Program-made: the position numbers and the translations under genes
DNA from: JAWXTK01 sp044433645
Lineage (GTDB): Bacteria; Bacteroidota; Bacteroidia; Bacteroidales; Rikenellaceae
Reading direction: 5' to 3'
Assembly (NCBI GenBank): GCA_044433645.1
Contig: JAWXTK010000001.1
Location: forward strand, 70,171 to 134,170
DNA: 64,000 bases
The notes under the pieces: generated by a model
What the model was told of the DNA's origin: nothing
Databases searched by the model: none
Seen by the model: the letters and a program-made list of their open reading frames with translations, nothing else
In this document: one piece after another, positions 1-7,659 of the stretch
Layout: every line of letters starts with the position of its first letter
Numbering within the stretch: position 1 is the stretch's first letter

Positions 1-1
1 T

Positions 2-643
2 TACGGTACTTTCCTTGTAGGTGATAATGATAATGACGCAGAAACAAGCATTAGAATCTACAACTACCTAATGTATAACAACTGGTATGGCGTAGAAAAA
101 CTTACATCTACAAATTACAACGACTCAGCTTACGATAACACACGTGCCGAGAGAGAATTAGCACAAACTGACTATGTAAACTTTATGGTATGGCACCGTG
201 GTCTAGCAGTTCCAGCAGCTCGTAACACATCGACTACGAAATTCAAACAAGGCAAAGAGTTATTTGAACAAATGTCATGTACAGCGTGCCACCGTCCAAG
301 TTGGACAACGGGCGCAGACTTCTATGTTGGCGACGATGATTTGCAAGCTAAATTGCCTCGTTACCCTTACCAAACAATTTGGCCTTACTCAGATATGTTG
401 CAACACAACCTAGGTATGGTGAACAACATACGTACAGGTTGGTGTCGTACTACTCCACTTTGGGGTCGTTCGCTTAATCTTGTTGCTAATGGCGAGAGCA
501 GCCACCTTCACGATATGCGTGCGCGCACTTACGAAGAGGCTATTATGTGGCACAAAGGTCAGGGTAAATACTCTAGCGATCAGTTCCGTCAGTTAAGCAA
601 AACTGAGCGTGATGCAGTGGTGTATTTCTTGGAATCTATCTAA
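2..643 (+). CDS. C-terminal part of a di-haem thiol oxidoreductase (DUF1111/DHOR-like), 5' end outside the window
   Basis: The reading frame is open from base 2 to the stop at 641-643, so the gene starts upstream and only about 213 residues are visible. A class c haem site CTACH lies at 278-292 and is followed by the segment WTTG, as in the di-haem peroxidase-like DHOR/DUF1111 family; the C-terminal pattern (TPLWGRS, then HDMRARTYEEAI, then a closing YFLESI) also fits. Such proteins are periplasmic or surface electron-transfer proteins whose substrate is often unknown. The first haem site expected in the family would lie before the window. No gene follows in the same operon: the next promoter is at 706-736. 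The family call is confident; the function is inference. Confidence 0.8.
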   Translation, partial: YGTFLVGDNDNDAETSIRIYNYLMYNNWYGVEKLTSTNYNDSAYDNTRAERELAQTDYVNFMVWHRGLAVPAARNTSTTKFKQGKELFEQMSCTACHRPSWTTGADFYVGDDDLQAKLPRYPYQTIWPYSDMLQHNLGMVNNIRTGWCRTTPLWGRSLNLVANGESSHLHDMRARTYEEAIMWHKGQGKYSSDQFRQLSKTERDAVVYFLESI

Positions 644-705
644 TTTTAGAGCTAACTAATTATAAATGGGTATAAAATAGATGTGATTTTACCTACAAAA
701 GTGTA

Positions 706-736
706 TTGACTCACAAAGCTTTATACACTACCTTTG
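706..736 (+). promoter_or_regulatory. Bacteroidota promoter for the hemerythrin/LuxR pair
   Basis: TTG at 706-708, a 20-base spacer, then TACCTTTG at 729-736, matching the Bacteroidota housekeeping consensus. Transcription should start near 741, giving a leader of about 175 bases before the start codon at 917. Confidence 0.7.
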
Positions 737-846
737 TAAAATAGTAATAAAATTTATCTATCTATTTTTTTAAACATTTTGTGTAAACTCTATAATTAGT
801 TGCAAAGAAAATTAAGCCATTTCTGTTAATTGAATTATAGAAACTT

Positions 847-891
847 TTACCAAAGGGATATATGTTAAAATATATCTCTTTGGTAATTTTT
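847..891 (+). terminator. Terminator-like hairpin inside the leader of the hemerythrin-like gene
   Basis: A 17-bp stem with a single G-U pair (847-863 with 870-886), six-base loop and following T run (887-891). It lies about 25 bases before the start codon at 917 and downstream of the only good promoter (706-736). It could therefore attenuate the downstream genes, or be a distant terminator of the oxidoreductase gene ending at 643. Confidence 0.55.
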
Positions 892-916
892 AATTTAACC
901 CTAAAACATTAAAATT

Positions 917-1612
917 ATGGTCCGTAGAGTTGGAAAATATCTCCCCGAAGATATGATGAGTGAGCTAATTTGCGAGAACTACCCCATGTTGCTTGTCATG
1001 AGCCGTTTTGGCATTAGTCTTGGATTTGGCGATGATACAATAGAGGACACGTGCAAAAATCACAAGGTGGATGTCTACACCTTTCTTGGTGTGGTCAACA
1101 TGCTACTGAGCGATGATAAACAACACAGCAATATTGATTTTACGAAGATTTCTTTGTCATCGCTTATTAAATACCTTCACAAATCTCACACCTACTTCCT
1201 TGAATATCGTCTGCCCTCAATTCGCAAAATGTTGGTGGAATCGCTAGATAAAACTGAGGATGTGTCGGTTGTGATACTCAACTACTACGACAAATACGTC
1301 GCTGGGGTTAACGAGCACATGATGTATGAGGAAAATACTCTGTTTCCCTACATTAACGCTATGCTAAATAATTCTCCAACTGAGAGTTACTCTATTAATA
1401 CATTTAGCGAGCACCACGACAAAATAGAATCAAGACTCACGGAGCTAAAAAACATAATTATAAAGTACTACCCCACAACAAGCAGTAACGAGCTCAACAA
1501 CACACTTTATAATATATTCTCATGCGAGCGCGATTTGGCCTCACACAATGCCATAGAGGACTATTTATTAGTGCCCGTGATGCAGGAATTTGAAAACTCT
1601 AAAAAGCAATAA
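917..1612 (+). CDS. Hemerythrin-domain protein, Ric/YtfE-like
   Basis: This 231-residue protein has an N-terminal segment resembling the ScdA/DUF542 domain (about residues 10-60), without the usual Cys-Cys pair. A hemerythrin-like four-helix domain follows, with candidate di-iron ligands in HKSH, NEHMMYEEN, SEHHDKIE and SHNAIED. Ric/YtfE proteins repair or donate iron to Fe-S centres after nitrosative or oxidative damage; that role is inferred from the family. The stop codon is one base before the ATG of the LuxR-like regulator, so the two are almost certainly co-transcribed and perhaps translationally coupled. The ATG at 917 is the first in frame after the leader hairpin. A plain hemerythrin oxygen/iron sensor is the alternative. 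Confidence 0.8.
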   Translation: MVRRVGKYLPEDMMSELICENYPMLLVMSRFGISLGFGDDTIEDTCKNHKVDVYTFLGVVNMLLSDDKQHSNIDFTKISLSSLIKYLHKSHTYFLEYRLPSIRKMLVESLDKTEDVSVVILNYYDKYVAGVNEHMMYEENTLFPYINAMLNNSPTESYSINTFSEHHDKIESRLTELKNIIIKYYPTTSSNELNNTLYNIFSCERDLASHNAIEDYLLVPVMQEFENSKKQ

Positions 1613-1613
1613 T

Positions 1614-2231
1614 ATGAACCCACGTTTACACATATTAATTGCCGATAGCTCAGAGATTATTCGCTGTGGAGTATCTACCCTACTGCAAAGAATCTCATCG
1701 CTAAGCATGGAAATTAGCGAGACCAACGAGATTTCGAGCATATCCTCGGTTAACAATCGCCGAAGGATAGATATAATCATCATGAGCCCCTCGTTTTTGG
1801 GCATGACCCACCCAAATGTTATCAAGCAAGAACTAGGCGAGCAGGAGCTAAAAATCATAGCGCTGCAAAACTCATTTAACGAGCCTAGCGTACTGCAAAA
1901 CTACGACCACGTGATATCTATCTACGATAGTTCACTAACGATAAAAGACAAAATAAGCCAACTCGCAACCCAGAGCGATAAGCAAAGTCAAAAGAAAGAG
2001 CTAAGCGCGAGAGAGAAAGAGATAATAGTATGCGTAGTCAAGGGCATGACCAACAAAGTCATAGCCGACACGCTATCCTTGTCGACCCACACGGTAGTAA
2101 CTCACAGGCGCAACATAGCCAGCAAATTGCAAATCCACTCGCCCTCGGGGCTTACAATCTACGCCATAGTCAACAAATTGGTAAGTCTGAGCGATGTAAA
2201 AGACAGCATAAATGAAAAAGACGAGGAATAA
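1614..2231 (+). CDS. LuxR-family response regulator with a degenerate receiver domain
   Basis: About 205 residues. The first 125 residues have receiver-like spacing, with an acidic residue at D11, but the position that normally carries the phosphorylated Asp reads IIIMS (S58), so phosphorylation there is unlikely. The C-terminal 65 residues form a LuxR/GerE helix-turn-helix (LSAREKEI, then NKVIADTL and THRRNIASKL). I chose the ATG at 1614, one base after the upstream stop, rather than an in-frame TTG at 1590 that overlaps the hemerythrin gene. Pairing with a Ric-like protein suggests control by an iron, redox or NO signal rather than by a histidine kinase; this is inference. Confidence 0.82.
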   Translation: MNPRLHILIADSSEIIRCGVSTLLQRISSLSMEISETNEISSISSVNNRRRIDIIIMSPSFLGMTHPNVIKQELGEQELKIIALQNSFNEPSVLQNYDHVISIYDSSLTIKDKISQLATQSDKQSQKKELSAREKEIIVCVVKGMTNKVIADTLSLSTHTVVTHRRNIASKLQIHSPSGLTIYAIVNKLVSLSDVKDSINEKDEE

Positions 2232-2249
2232 TCCTCGTCTTTTTCATTT
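2210..2249 (+). terminator. Rho-independent terminator after the LuxR-like gene
   Basis: A perfect 18-bp stem (2210-2227 with 2232-2249) with loop ATAA. The left arm lies within the end of the coding sequence and the loop contains most of the TAA stop. The right arm includes T5. Confidence 0.85.
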
Positions 2250-2269
2250 CATAATTCGTCCAAAAACAC

Positions 2270-2277
2270 TACCTTTG
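2270..2277 (+). promoter_or_regulatory. -7 element for the small membrane protein gene
   Basis: TACCTTTG, 19 bases before the ATG at 2297 and just after the terminator at 2210-2249. I see no clear -33 TTG. Confidence 0.5.
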
Positions 2278-2296
2278 CAAATAAAACAATAAGAAA

Positions 2297-2761
2297 ATGG
2301 AAAGTACTAGCAAAATTTACAGAAGTGGTAAAGCTCCTTTGAGCTACAAAATATTTTTAATTCTTGGCATACTTGCTGCCCTAGCTATTGTTGCATCTTA
2401 CATTGCAACGGGAGTGTTCCCTCTTCATTACATTGCAGGTTATGTGATATTGTTGTGCATAATAATTTCGGTTAGAGCTCAGGCTCGCAACTTTGTTGTA
2501 GTAGACGATAAATATCTGATTATCAGCGATAAAGACGATTTTTCTAAGTCCGAAACTCGCTATGCGTTAGAGAATATCACCGAGGTTGAATTAGGCCGCA
2601 AAAAAATCTTAGAGCTAGCAGCCTACACCATAGTAGTAAGTTCAAAAGAGCAAAAAACCCTAACAAAAATAGAGCTAACAGGCCTACAAAGAGAGCAAAT
2701 CGACCAGCTAATCAAAGACCTAAACGCACTTGGAATCAATGCTTTTTATAAGGCAAAATAG
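2297..2761 (+). CDS. Small inner-membrane protein with a PH-like cytoplasmic domain
   Basis: 154 residues. Two hydrophobic segments (about residues 18-38 and 43-60) are followed by a soluble region that looks like a bacterial PH-like domain: alternating strands with FVVVDDKYLIISDKD, then an arginine-rich EVELGRKK and a C-terminal helix QREQIDQLIKDL. It has its own promoter and sits alone between a terminator and a convergent gene. I do not recognise a specific family; the PH-like fold is an inference from pattern only. Confidence 0.6.
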   Translation: MESTSKIYRSGKAPLSYKIFLILGILAALAIVASYIATGVFPLHYIAGYVILLCIIISVRAQARNFVVVDDKYLIISDKDDFSKSETRYALENITEVELGRKKILELAAYTIVVSSKEQKTLTKIELTGLQREQIDQLIKDLNALGINAFYKAK

Positions 2762-2797
2762 GGGTTTAGAAATTTTAGTCAATTAATTAACCAAAAC

Positions 2798-3676
2798 TTA
2801 TTTCGAGGCCTGAGATTGGTGAAGGAAACAGTAGCCGTTGGAGTTGGTGGTGGAGTTTTTGCATGGCGCGCCTGCCTTGGTTTTGCCCTTGCATGAGGTG
2901 CTTGCAGTTTCGCTCTCTGACTTAGTTGTTTTCTGAGTTTTGGCCACTGTGAAAGTCCAATCACCGGTATTAAATTTTGACTCTAATCTATTTTCGAGCG
3001 AGTCATCTAGGGCAGAGAAAAAATCCACATTAATTAACTGCTCTATCTTATCTACGCTCACAGCAAAGCTCTCAACCGGCTCTTTAATAGCACGATTTGG
3101 CATTAAAAACGCTATCATTTTAGCTTTTTTGGGCGAGTATATCACCTTATAATAATAGTTAGGCACAGCAACTTTATTAGCTCCTATACTCTTTAAACCA
3201 GACTCTAACACGGGCCCTGAGGCAACACACAAAAATGTATCTGAGACCACCCATTGTCGTACCAAAGTCTCCAAAGTTTTCCACGCCCCACGATTAAACG
3301 AGGGCACTTGGGGCGACATATTGCTCATAAAAAAGCTCTCGCTCATGGCCGTTTTGTTGTGAGACATAGAGCCTGCTGGGCACAGGTGGCCACGGTCGTA
3401 ATCCGAGCCCTTATAATCTGATAATTGCGCCGAGGAAGTACTCACCTTTTTATCCTCACGAAAATCATCCGTGCGCTTAATAGCACCACTCACCATATCA
3501 GGCGTAAGTTCATAGTACACCCACTCGGCCTGCTCAGCTCGCTCAACATAAGATAGCGAGTAGTAAGTGTGAGAGACTAATTCTCCGTTAGAGGTAGGAG
3601 GGAATTTCTGCTGGGCAAACGAAAAAAACGCGCTTAAAACAAGCGAGGAAAGTAATATAAAAAATCTGGGTTTCAT
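2798..3676 (-). CDS. Secreted DNA/RNA non-specific endonuclease (NUC1 family) with a C-terminal Cys/His tail
   Basis: 292 residues with an N-terminal signal peptide (hydrophobic up to SFA). The NUC1 catalytic signature DRGHLCPAGSM is present, including the catalytic His and the metal-binding Asn region (SNMSPQVPSFNRGAW). Length and order match sugar-non-specific nucleases that degrade extracellular DNA or RNA with Mg2+. After the catalytic domain there is a roughly 25-residue tail with a CX8CX11CX3H arrangement, resembling DUF5763-type zinc-binding tails. The gene starts three bases after the stop of the Fe-S protein gene upstream, so it is the last gene of a three-gene leftward operon. Confidence 0.88.
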   Translation of the reverse strand: MKPRFFILLSSLVLSAFFSFAQQKFPPTSNGELVSHTYYSLSYVERAEQAEWVYYELTPDMVSGAIKRTDDFREDKKVSTSSAQLSDYKGSDYDRGHLCPAGSMSHNKTAMSESFFMSNMSPQVPSFNRGAWKTLETLVRQWVVSDTFLCVASGPVLESGLKSIGANKVAVPNYYYKVIYSPKKAKMIAFLMPNRAIKEPVESFAVSVDKIEQLINVDFFSALDDSLENRLESKFNTGDWTFTVAKTQKTTKSESETASTSCKGKTKAGAPCKNSTTNSNGYCFLHQSQASK

Positions 3677-3679
3677 ATT

Positions 3680-4825
3680 TTATTTGAGTTTTAAAAATTT
3701 CATCACCCTCCAAATAGCTTTATCAATCTCGCGCATTTTTAGATATTTTAAATAAACTTGGGTGAAGTTATGATGTTTGAAATAAGGGTAAATGGTTTCA
3801 CGTCCACTCTTTGGGCGTTTTGAGTTGCAATATAATTGATGATTTTGAGCCTTAGCCTCGTCTAGTTCACGTCTTTGCGAGAAAATTTGGGGTTTTATAT
3901 CCTCAAATATCTCTTGCCCTTTTGGCGAATTTACCAAAGATAAGGACACTCCATTTTTGGTATTATGCTCAAATTTAACACTACGACCTAAACCCCAAAA
4001 ATCTGCTATGGTTACATCTGAAATCCTCTGAGTTTTAGTGTATTGACAACTATAACACGACTCACGGAAGAGATAATTACTCAAAAATAATTTCATAAAA
4101 ATATTATCCTTATTTTTGATTTTTATTCTCTCACCCCCTGACTCAAACGAAGGATCATAACCCCAGTACTTAGTTGAGCGAAACCTATAACTAGGCTTGT
4201 TAATATCAGGGTAAAGCAAAGATAATTTATCAAGATAATCCTTAAAAATATCAGACGAAGGCACGCCATGACACACCATATCCACGGTGATTAATTTCTC
4301 GCCAAGATGCCCTGGTATAAACTTTAAAAGGCCAGCAATTTGACAGGGAGTGCCCGAGAATAACACCCATTTATCGCTTGATAATGCTTGTTTTGCCTGC
4401 TTAAATGTATCGCCAATTTTGCTTTGAATATATTTAGAACCTTTCATGGGTTCTAATTCTTGTAAAGTGCTAGCTTGGGTGTGCACTGCATCTAAATCAT
4501 CGTTTAACACAACTCCAAACACTACTCCCCCTGTGTTTAATACCCAACGACTCAAATGCGAAAACATACCCCCCGAAGAGCTAGACTCTCGCACTTTATC
4601 ATCCAAACTCCAACAAGCATAAACCTGGGGCTCTGCATGAAATTTCACTGGATTTAATTCCGGGCACTTTGTTTGACACAAGCCACACTCGGTGCAGGTA
4701 TTAATGTCGATTTGAGGGTATAAAAATCCCTCGCTCGATAAACGCATCTTGATACTATTATGAGCGCAGGCACTATAACAACTCGCGCAGCCGGTACACT
4801 TATCATAATCACACAATTTTATCAT
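3680..4825 (-). CDS. Coenzyme F420 hydrogenase/dehydrogenase beta-subunit-like Fe-S protein
   Basis: 381 residues. Two 4Fe-4S ferredoxin motifs occupy the N-terminus (CTGCASCYSAC and CTECGLCQTKC). The FrhB-type N- and C-terminal domains follow, with the typical SSSGGMFS and SGTPCQIAGL segments and later cysteines (SCYSCQYT). Family members bind FAD and transfer electrons. In Bacteroidota, versions lacking the hydrogenase partners are usually found in polysaccharide clusters, next to pyruvyl transferases, as here. The start codon overlaps the stop of the upstream gene by four bases (ATGA), showing translational coupling. The exact electron acceptor is unknown. Confidence 0.85.
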   Translation of the reverse strand: MIKLCDYDKCTGCASCYSACAHNSIKMRLSSEGFLYPQIDINTCTECGLCQTKCPELNPVKFHAEPQVYACWSLDDKVRESSSSGGMFSHLSRWVLNTGGVVFGVVLNDDLDAVHTQASTLQELEPMKGSKYIQSKIGDTFKQAKQALSSDKWVLFSGTPCQIAGLLKFIPGHLGEKLITVDMVCHGVPSSDIFKDYLDKLSLLYPDINKPSYRFRSTKYWGYDPSFESGGERIKIKNKDNIFMKLFLSNYLFRESCYSCQYTKTQRISDVTIADFWGLGRSVKFEHNTKNGVSLSLVNSPKGQEIFEDIKPQIFSQRRELDEAKAQNHQLYCNSKRPKSGRETIYPYFKHHNFTQVYLKYLKMREIDKAIWRVMKFLKLK

Positions 4826-5961
4826 AACTCTAAGGATTTTTTCAAGAATTCTAAGCTACGTTGTATCTCGCTTTCCAAATACTTATGATTATTTTCAAAA
4901 TTAACATTCAACGCCTCCTCTTTTTTCTCTTTTACCTGAGATAGCTCCAGCGCTCTATCACTTAAATTCATGAATTTCAACACATTACTTACCCGAGCAT
5001 CGCGCTCACCATTTAAAGCATAAAAAGGTCGTTTGAGCAAAATAGAAAAAACAACGGCATGAAACGATGCAGAAATCACAAGCGACGAATCTCTGACAAG
5101 ATTCAAAAACTCCCAAGGCCCTGCGCTGACTTTATAATCAAAAGCTTGGTATCTTAACAATTTATGCATGCGTTCAATACCTGGCAGATTAGACACAACT
5201 ACTTTCATATTAAGCATAGACGAAAACTCCCGGGCCATTTCAAACAAATCTTTATTAAAAAAAGGCGAGTAAAGAAGTATATAATCCCCCTCAACAATAG
5301 CTTTCTCGGGTATCTTTGCCTGCCACTGCTCTAGAGTTAGCAACATTGTGGGGTCTAACAAAACCTGAGGTCTTTCTCCTGAAATTTGCTCTATGATATC
5401 GGCTGAGGACTCCTCTCTAACACTTATATTTTTAAAATTTAGAAGATATTGTTTAATCTTTTTTTGATCTTCATAATTAATTATTTCACTTCGACCTGGC
5501 CCCAGGCTAGGAGCATAAGATATGGCATTACAATTAGCAAAAGGCAGGTAATATGCCCACGAAAAATCGCTACACTTGGTTTTCCAAATCTGGTCGCTAC
5601 CAGCTATGAAATAATCATAATCTAGTTGCGAAGATTCTAATTCTTGGAGCGAAGAATATTCCCTTTCACTAAGCTTTAAATCTTTGCATAAAAAAGTCTC
5701 AAACCTAGAATATTTAGTCTCAACTGCTCCCCCAGAGAACAAGTTTAAGAGCCTAAGCAGCATTTTTTTAACGTTATATCTTAGCGAAAACCCTACTTTA
5801 CTTTTCACAGACATATACATCATCTTTTGCCTATGAGTGCGCAGATTGATTATCTCATTCTCGCAACCAAGACCCTCCAAGGTTTTCTGCAAAGCATAAG
5901 CCTGCAACATAGAACCATAATTATGTGAGGCATGAAACGTTAATGTTGCTGTTTTTTTCAT
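4822..5961 (-). CDS. Polysaccharide pyruvyl transferase family protein
   Basis: 379 residues. The N-terminus FHASHNYGSMLQAYAL is the typical opening of the PS_pyruv_trans family. The segments SDQIWK, LLDPTML and SASFHAVVFSILL also match the family's GT-B-like core. Members add pyruvate ketals to cell-surface sugars, or act in related modifications. It is the first gene of the operon that continues with the FrhB-like protein and the nuclease, and a divergent promoter pair (6021-6057) precedes it. No other glycan-synthesis genes lie nearby, so the sugar substrate cannot be named. Confidence 0.87.
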   Translation of the reverse strand: MKKTATLTFHASHNYGSMLQAYALQKTLEGLGCENEIINLRTHRQKMMYMSVKSKVGFSLRYNVKKMLLRLLNLFSGGAVETKYSRFETFLCKDLKLSEREYSSLQELESSQLDYDYFIAGSDQIWKTKCSDFSWAYYLPFANCNAISYAPSLGPGRSEIINYEDQKKIKQYLLNFKNISVREESSADIIEQISGERPQVLLDPTMLLTLEQWQAKIPEKAIVEGDYILLYSPFFNKDLFEMAREFSSMLNMKVVVSNLPGIERMHKLLRYQAFDYKVSAGPWEFLNLVRDSSLVISASFHAVVFSILLKRPFYALNGERDARVSNVLKFMNLSDRALELSQVKEKKEEALNVNFENNHKYLESEIQRSLEFLKKSLEL

Positions 5962-6020
5962 CTTTAATATGCTTTATAAATTGGTGTTTAACTTTAACAA
6001 CAAAAATAATAAAATTAAGG

Positions 6021-6028
6021 CAAAGATA
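6021..6028 (-). promoter_or_regulatory. -7 element of the pyruvyl transferase operon
   Basis: TATCTTTG on the minus strand, about 60 bases upstream of the start at 5961; the -33 region is weak. Confidence 0.6.
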
Positions 6029-6049
6029 CAATAACAGAGAAAATTTAAC

Positions 6050-6057
6050 TACTTTTG
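6050..6057 (+). promoter_or_regulatory. -7 element placed almost on the start codon (possible leaderless mRNA)
   Basis: TACTTTTG ends six bases before the ATG at 6063, so transcription would begin at or next to the start codon. Confidence 0.5.
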
Positions 6058-6062
6058 TTTTT

Positions 6063-6746
6063 ATGACAATAGAAGAACTTTACAAACTCATCGAGCAAAT
6101 AGGCCTTTTGACGTTTTCTACCATAGAAAACAATGAGGTACACTCACGCATAGCCCACTTTAATGGCTACGATGATGAGGGTTTATATTTTCGTACCATG
6201 GCCAACAAACCCTACGGCAGACAACTCCACAAAACCAAGAAAGTGACTGTATGTGGCCACTATGGGGGTGGCATACTCAACCACGACGATTTGGGAGCAG
6301 AACCTATCTTTGCGCCAGGCTATTCGCTTAGAATAATAGGCGAAATAAGATTTGTAAGCGCCGAAGAAATCATTAGCAAGGCCAAGACCAACAAGATGTT
6401 GGAAGTGGCTGCGCGTGATATACAGACCTACCCTGCTATGGGCGAAGGTAATTTTCAAATCATAAAGGCTAAATGCGATATCTTTGATTATGATTTTGGC
6501 AAGGTTACGCGCCCACATAAACTCCTGCGCACACGCTTTAGTTTTGGAGGCATGGAGTTTAACTTAGCTGGGGTGAGAATAAATAAGGACTTGTGCATAG
6601 AGTGTGGCGCGTGCAAGGATATTTGCAGCTTTGATGCCATAGACGACAGCGACGGTTACAGCGTAGATGCTACCCACTGCGATGATTGTGGCAACTGCAT
6701 GAGAAATTGCCCTGTGGGTGCAATCTCAGAATCATTAGTATTTTAA
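6063..6746 (+). CDS. Pyridoxamine-phosphate-oxidase-like flavin domain fused to a 2[4Fe-4S] ferredoxin
   Basis: 227 residues counted from the ATG at 6063; longer upstream extensions would cross the promoter. Residues 1-130 form a split-barrel FMN-binding domain of the PNPOx-like type (FSTIENNEVHSRIAHF, then FRTMANKPYGRQL). The last 55 residues carry two ferredoxin motifs, CIECGACKDIC and CDDCGNCMRNC. Such fusions suggest a flavin reductase or oxidoreductase fed by ferredoxin; the substrate is unknown. The gene is 13 bases before prmA and very likely co-transcribed with it. Confidence 0.83.
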   Translation: MTIEELYKLIEQIGLLTFSTIENNEVHSRIAHFNGYDDEGLYFRTMANKPYGRQLHKTKKVTVCGHYGGGILNHDDLGAEPIFAPGYSLRIIGEIRFVSAEEIISKAKTNKMLEVAARDIQTYPAMGEGNFQIIKAKCDIFDYDFGKVTRPHKLLRTRFSFGGMEFNLAGVRINKDLCIECGACKDICSFDAIDDSDGYSVDATHCDDCGNCMRNCPVGAISESLVF

Positions 6747-6759
6747 TATAAGTAAAACA

Positions 6760-7593
6760 ATGGATTACATAGAAGTAAACATACCTATCACAAACAACGA
6801 GCTAGGCGAAATATTAATCGCCGAACTTTCAGATTTACCTTTTGAGGGTTTTGAGCAAAACAGCACACTCATAAAAGCCTACATTCCCCAAGAGATTTTG
6901 CCAGATTATAAAGAGCAGGTCGATAGCATAATTGCAAAATATAATATCTCAGATTCTCGTTACATATCCATAGAGAGCAAAAACTGGAACCAGGAATGGG
7001 AAAGCAACTTCGAGAGGGTGGAAATAGAGGATAAAATCCTAATTCGCGCGCCTTTCCACACGCCAGACAATAGATTTGAGCACGAGGTAGTCATCATGCC
7101 TAAGATGTCGTTTGGCACAGGTCACCACGCTACAACTCACCTATGCTCTGATATGCTAACTAAGATGAATATCTCAGCCAAGCGAGGCCTGGATATGGGC
7201 AGTGGCACAGGAGTGTTATCCATTATTGCCATAAAATATGGAGCAGAGAGCATGGATGCCATAGATATAGATGAGTGGGCCTATGAAAATTGCAGCGAAA
7301 ACCTAGCGCAAAATAATGCAGAGGGCAAGGTGACGCCTCACCTAGGTAATGCACTGCTGTTGGAGGGCAAAAATTATGATTTTGTAGTTGCAAATATCAA
7401 TCTTAACATATTGTTGAGCGATATGCACCGTTATATATTAACTCTTAGTGGGGGTGGAGAACTAATAATGAGTGGATTTTTTGTGAGCGATATCCCTAGC
7501 CTAAAAGCTAAGGCTGAGAGTTTGGGTATGAGATACTTAGGCCACAATGAGCGCGAAGGTTGGGCAGTAATACATTTAGTTAAGCAAGTTTAA
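6760..7593 (+). CDS. prmA: Ribosomal protein L11 methyltransferase
   Basis: 277 residues, close to the usual PrmA length. The N-terminal substrate-recognition domain (residues 1-90, with NWNQEWESNFERVEI) is followed by a class I SAM-dependent fold: motif I LDMGSGTGVLSI, then DAIDIDEWA and the NxN motif VANINLNILL. The conserved MSFGTGHHATT loop is present. PrmA trimethylates several amino groups on ribosomal protein L11. It is the second gene of the operon that starts at 6063. Confidence 0.95.
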   Translation: MDYIEVNIPITNNELGEILIAELSDLPFEGFEQNSTLIKAYIPQEILPDYKEQVDSIIAKYNISDSRYISIESKNWNQEWESNFERVEIEDKILIRAPFHTPDNRFEHEVVIMPKMSFGTGHHATTHLCSDMLTKMNISAKRGLDMGSGTGVLSIIAIKYGAESMDAIDIDEWAYENCSENLAQNNAEGKVTPHLGNALLLEGKNYDFVVANINLNILLSDMHRYILTLSGGGELIMSGFFVSDIPSLKAKAESLGMRYLGHNEREGWAVIHLVKQV

Positions 7594-7659
7594 ATATTTC
7601 TTTTCATTTTTTTTTAAGTTAAATTTAGATTCATTTTTATATAACTAAAAACTTAAAAA

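Noticed and set aside
5925..6062. Upstream extension of the flavin-ferredoxin protein
   Set aside because: The extension overlaps the upstream gene on the other strand and its promoter, and adds no family sequence; the ATG at 6063 fits the PNPOx start.
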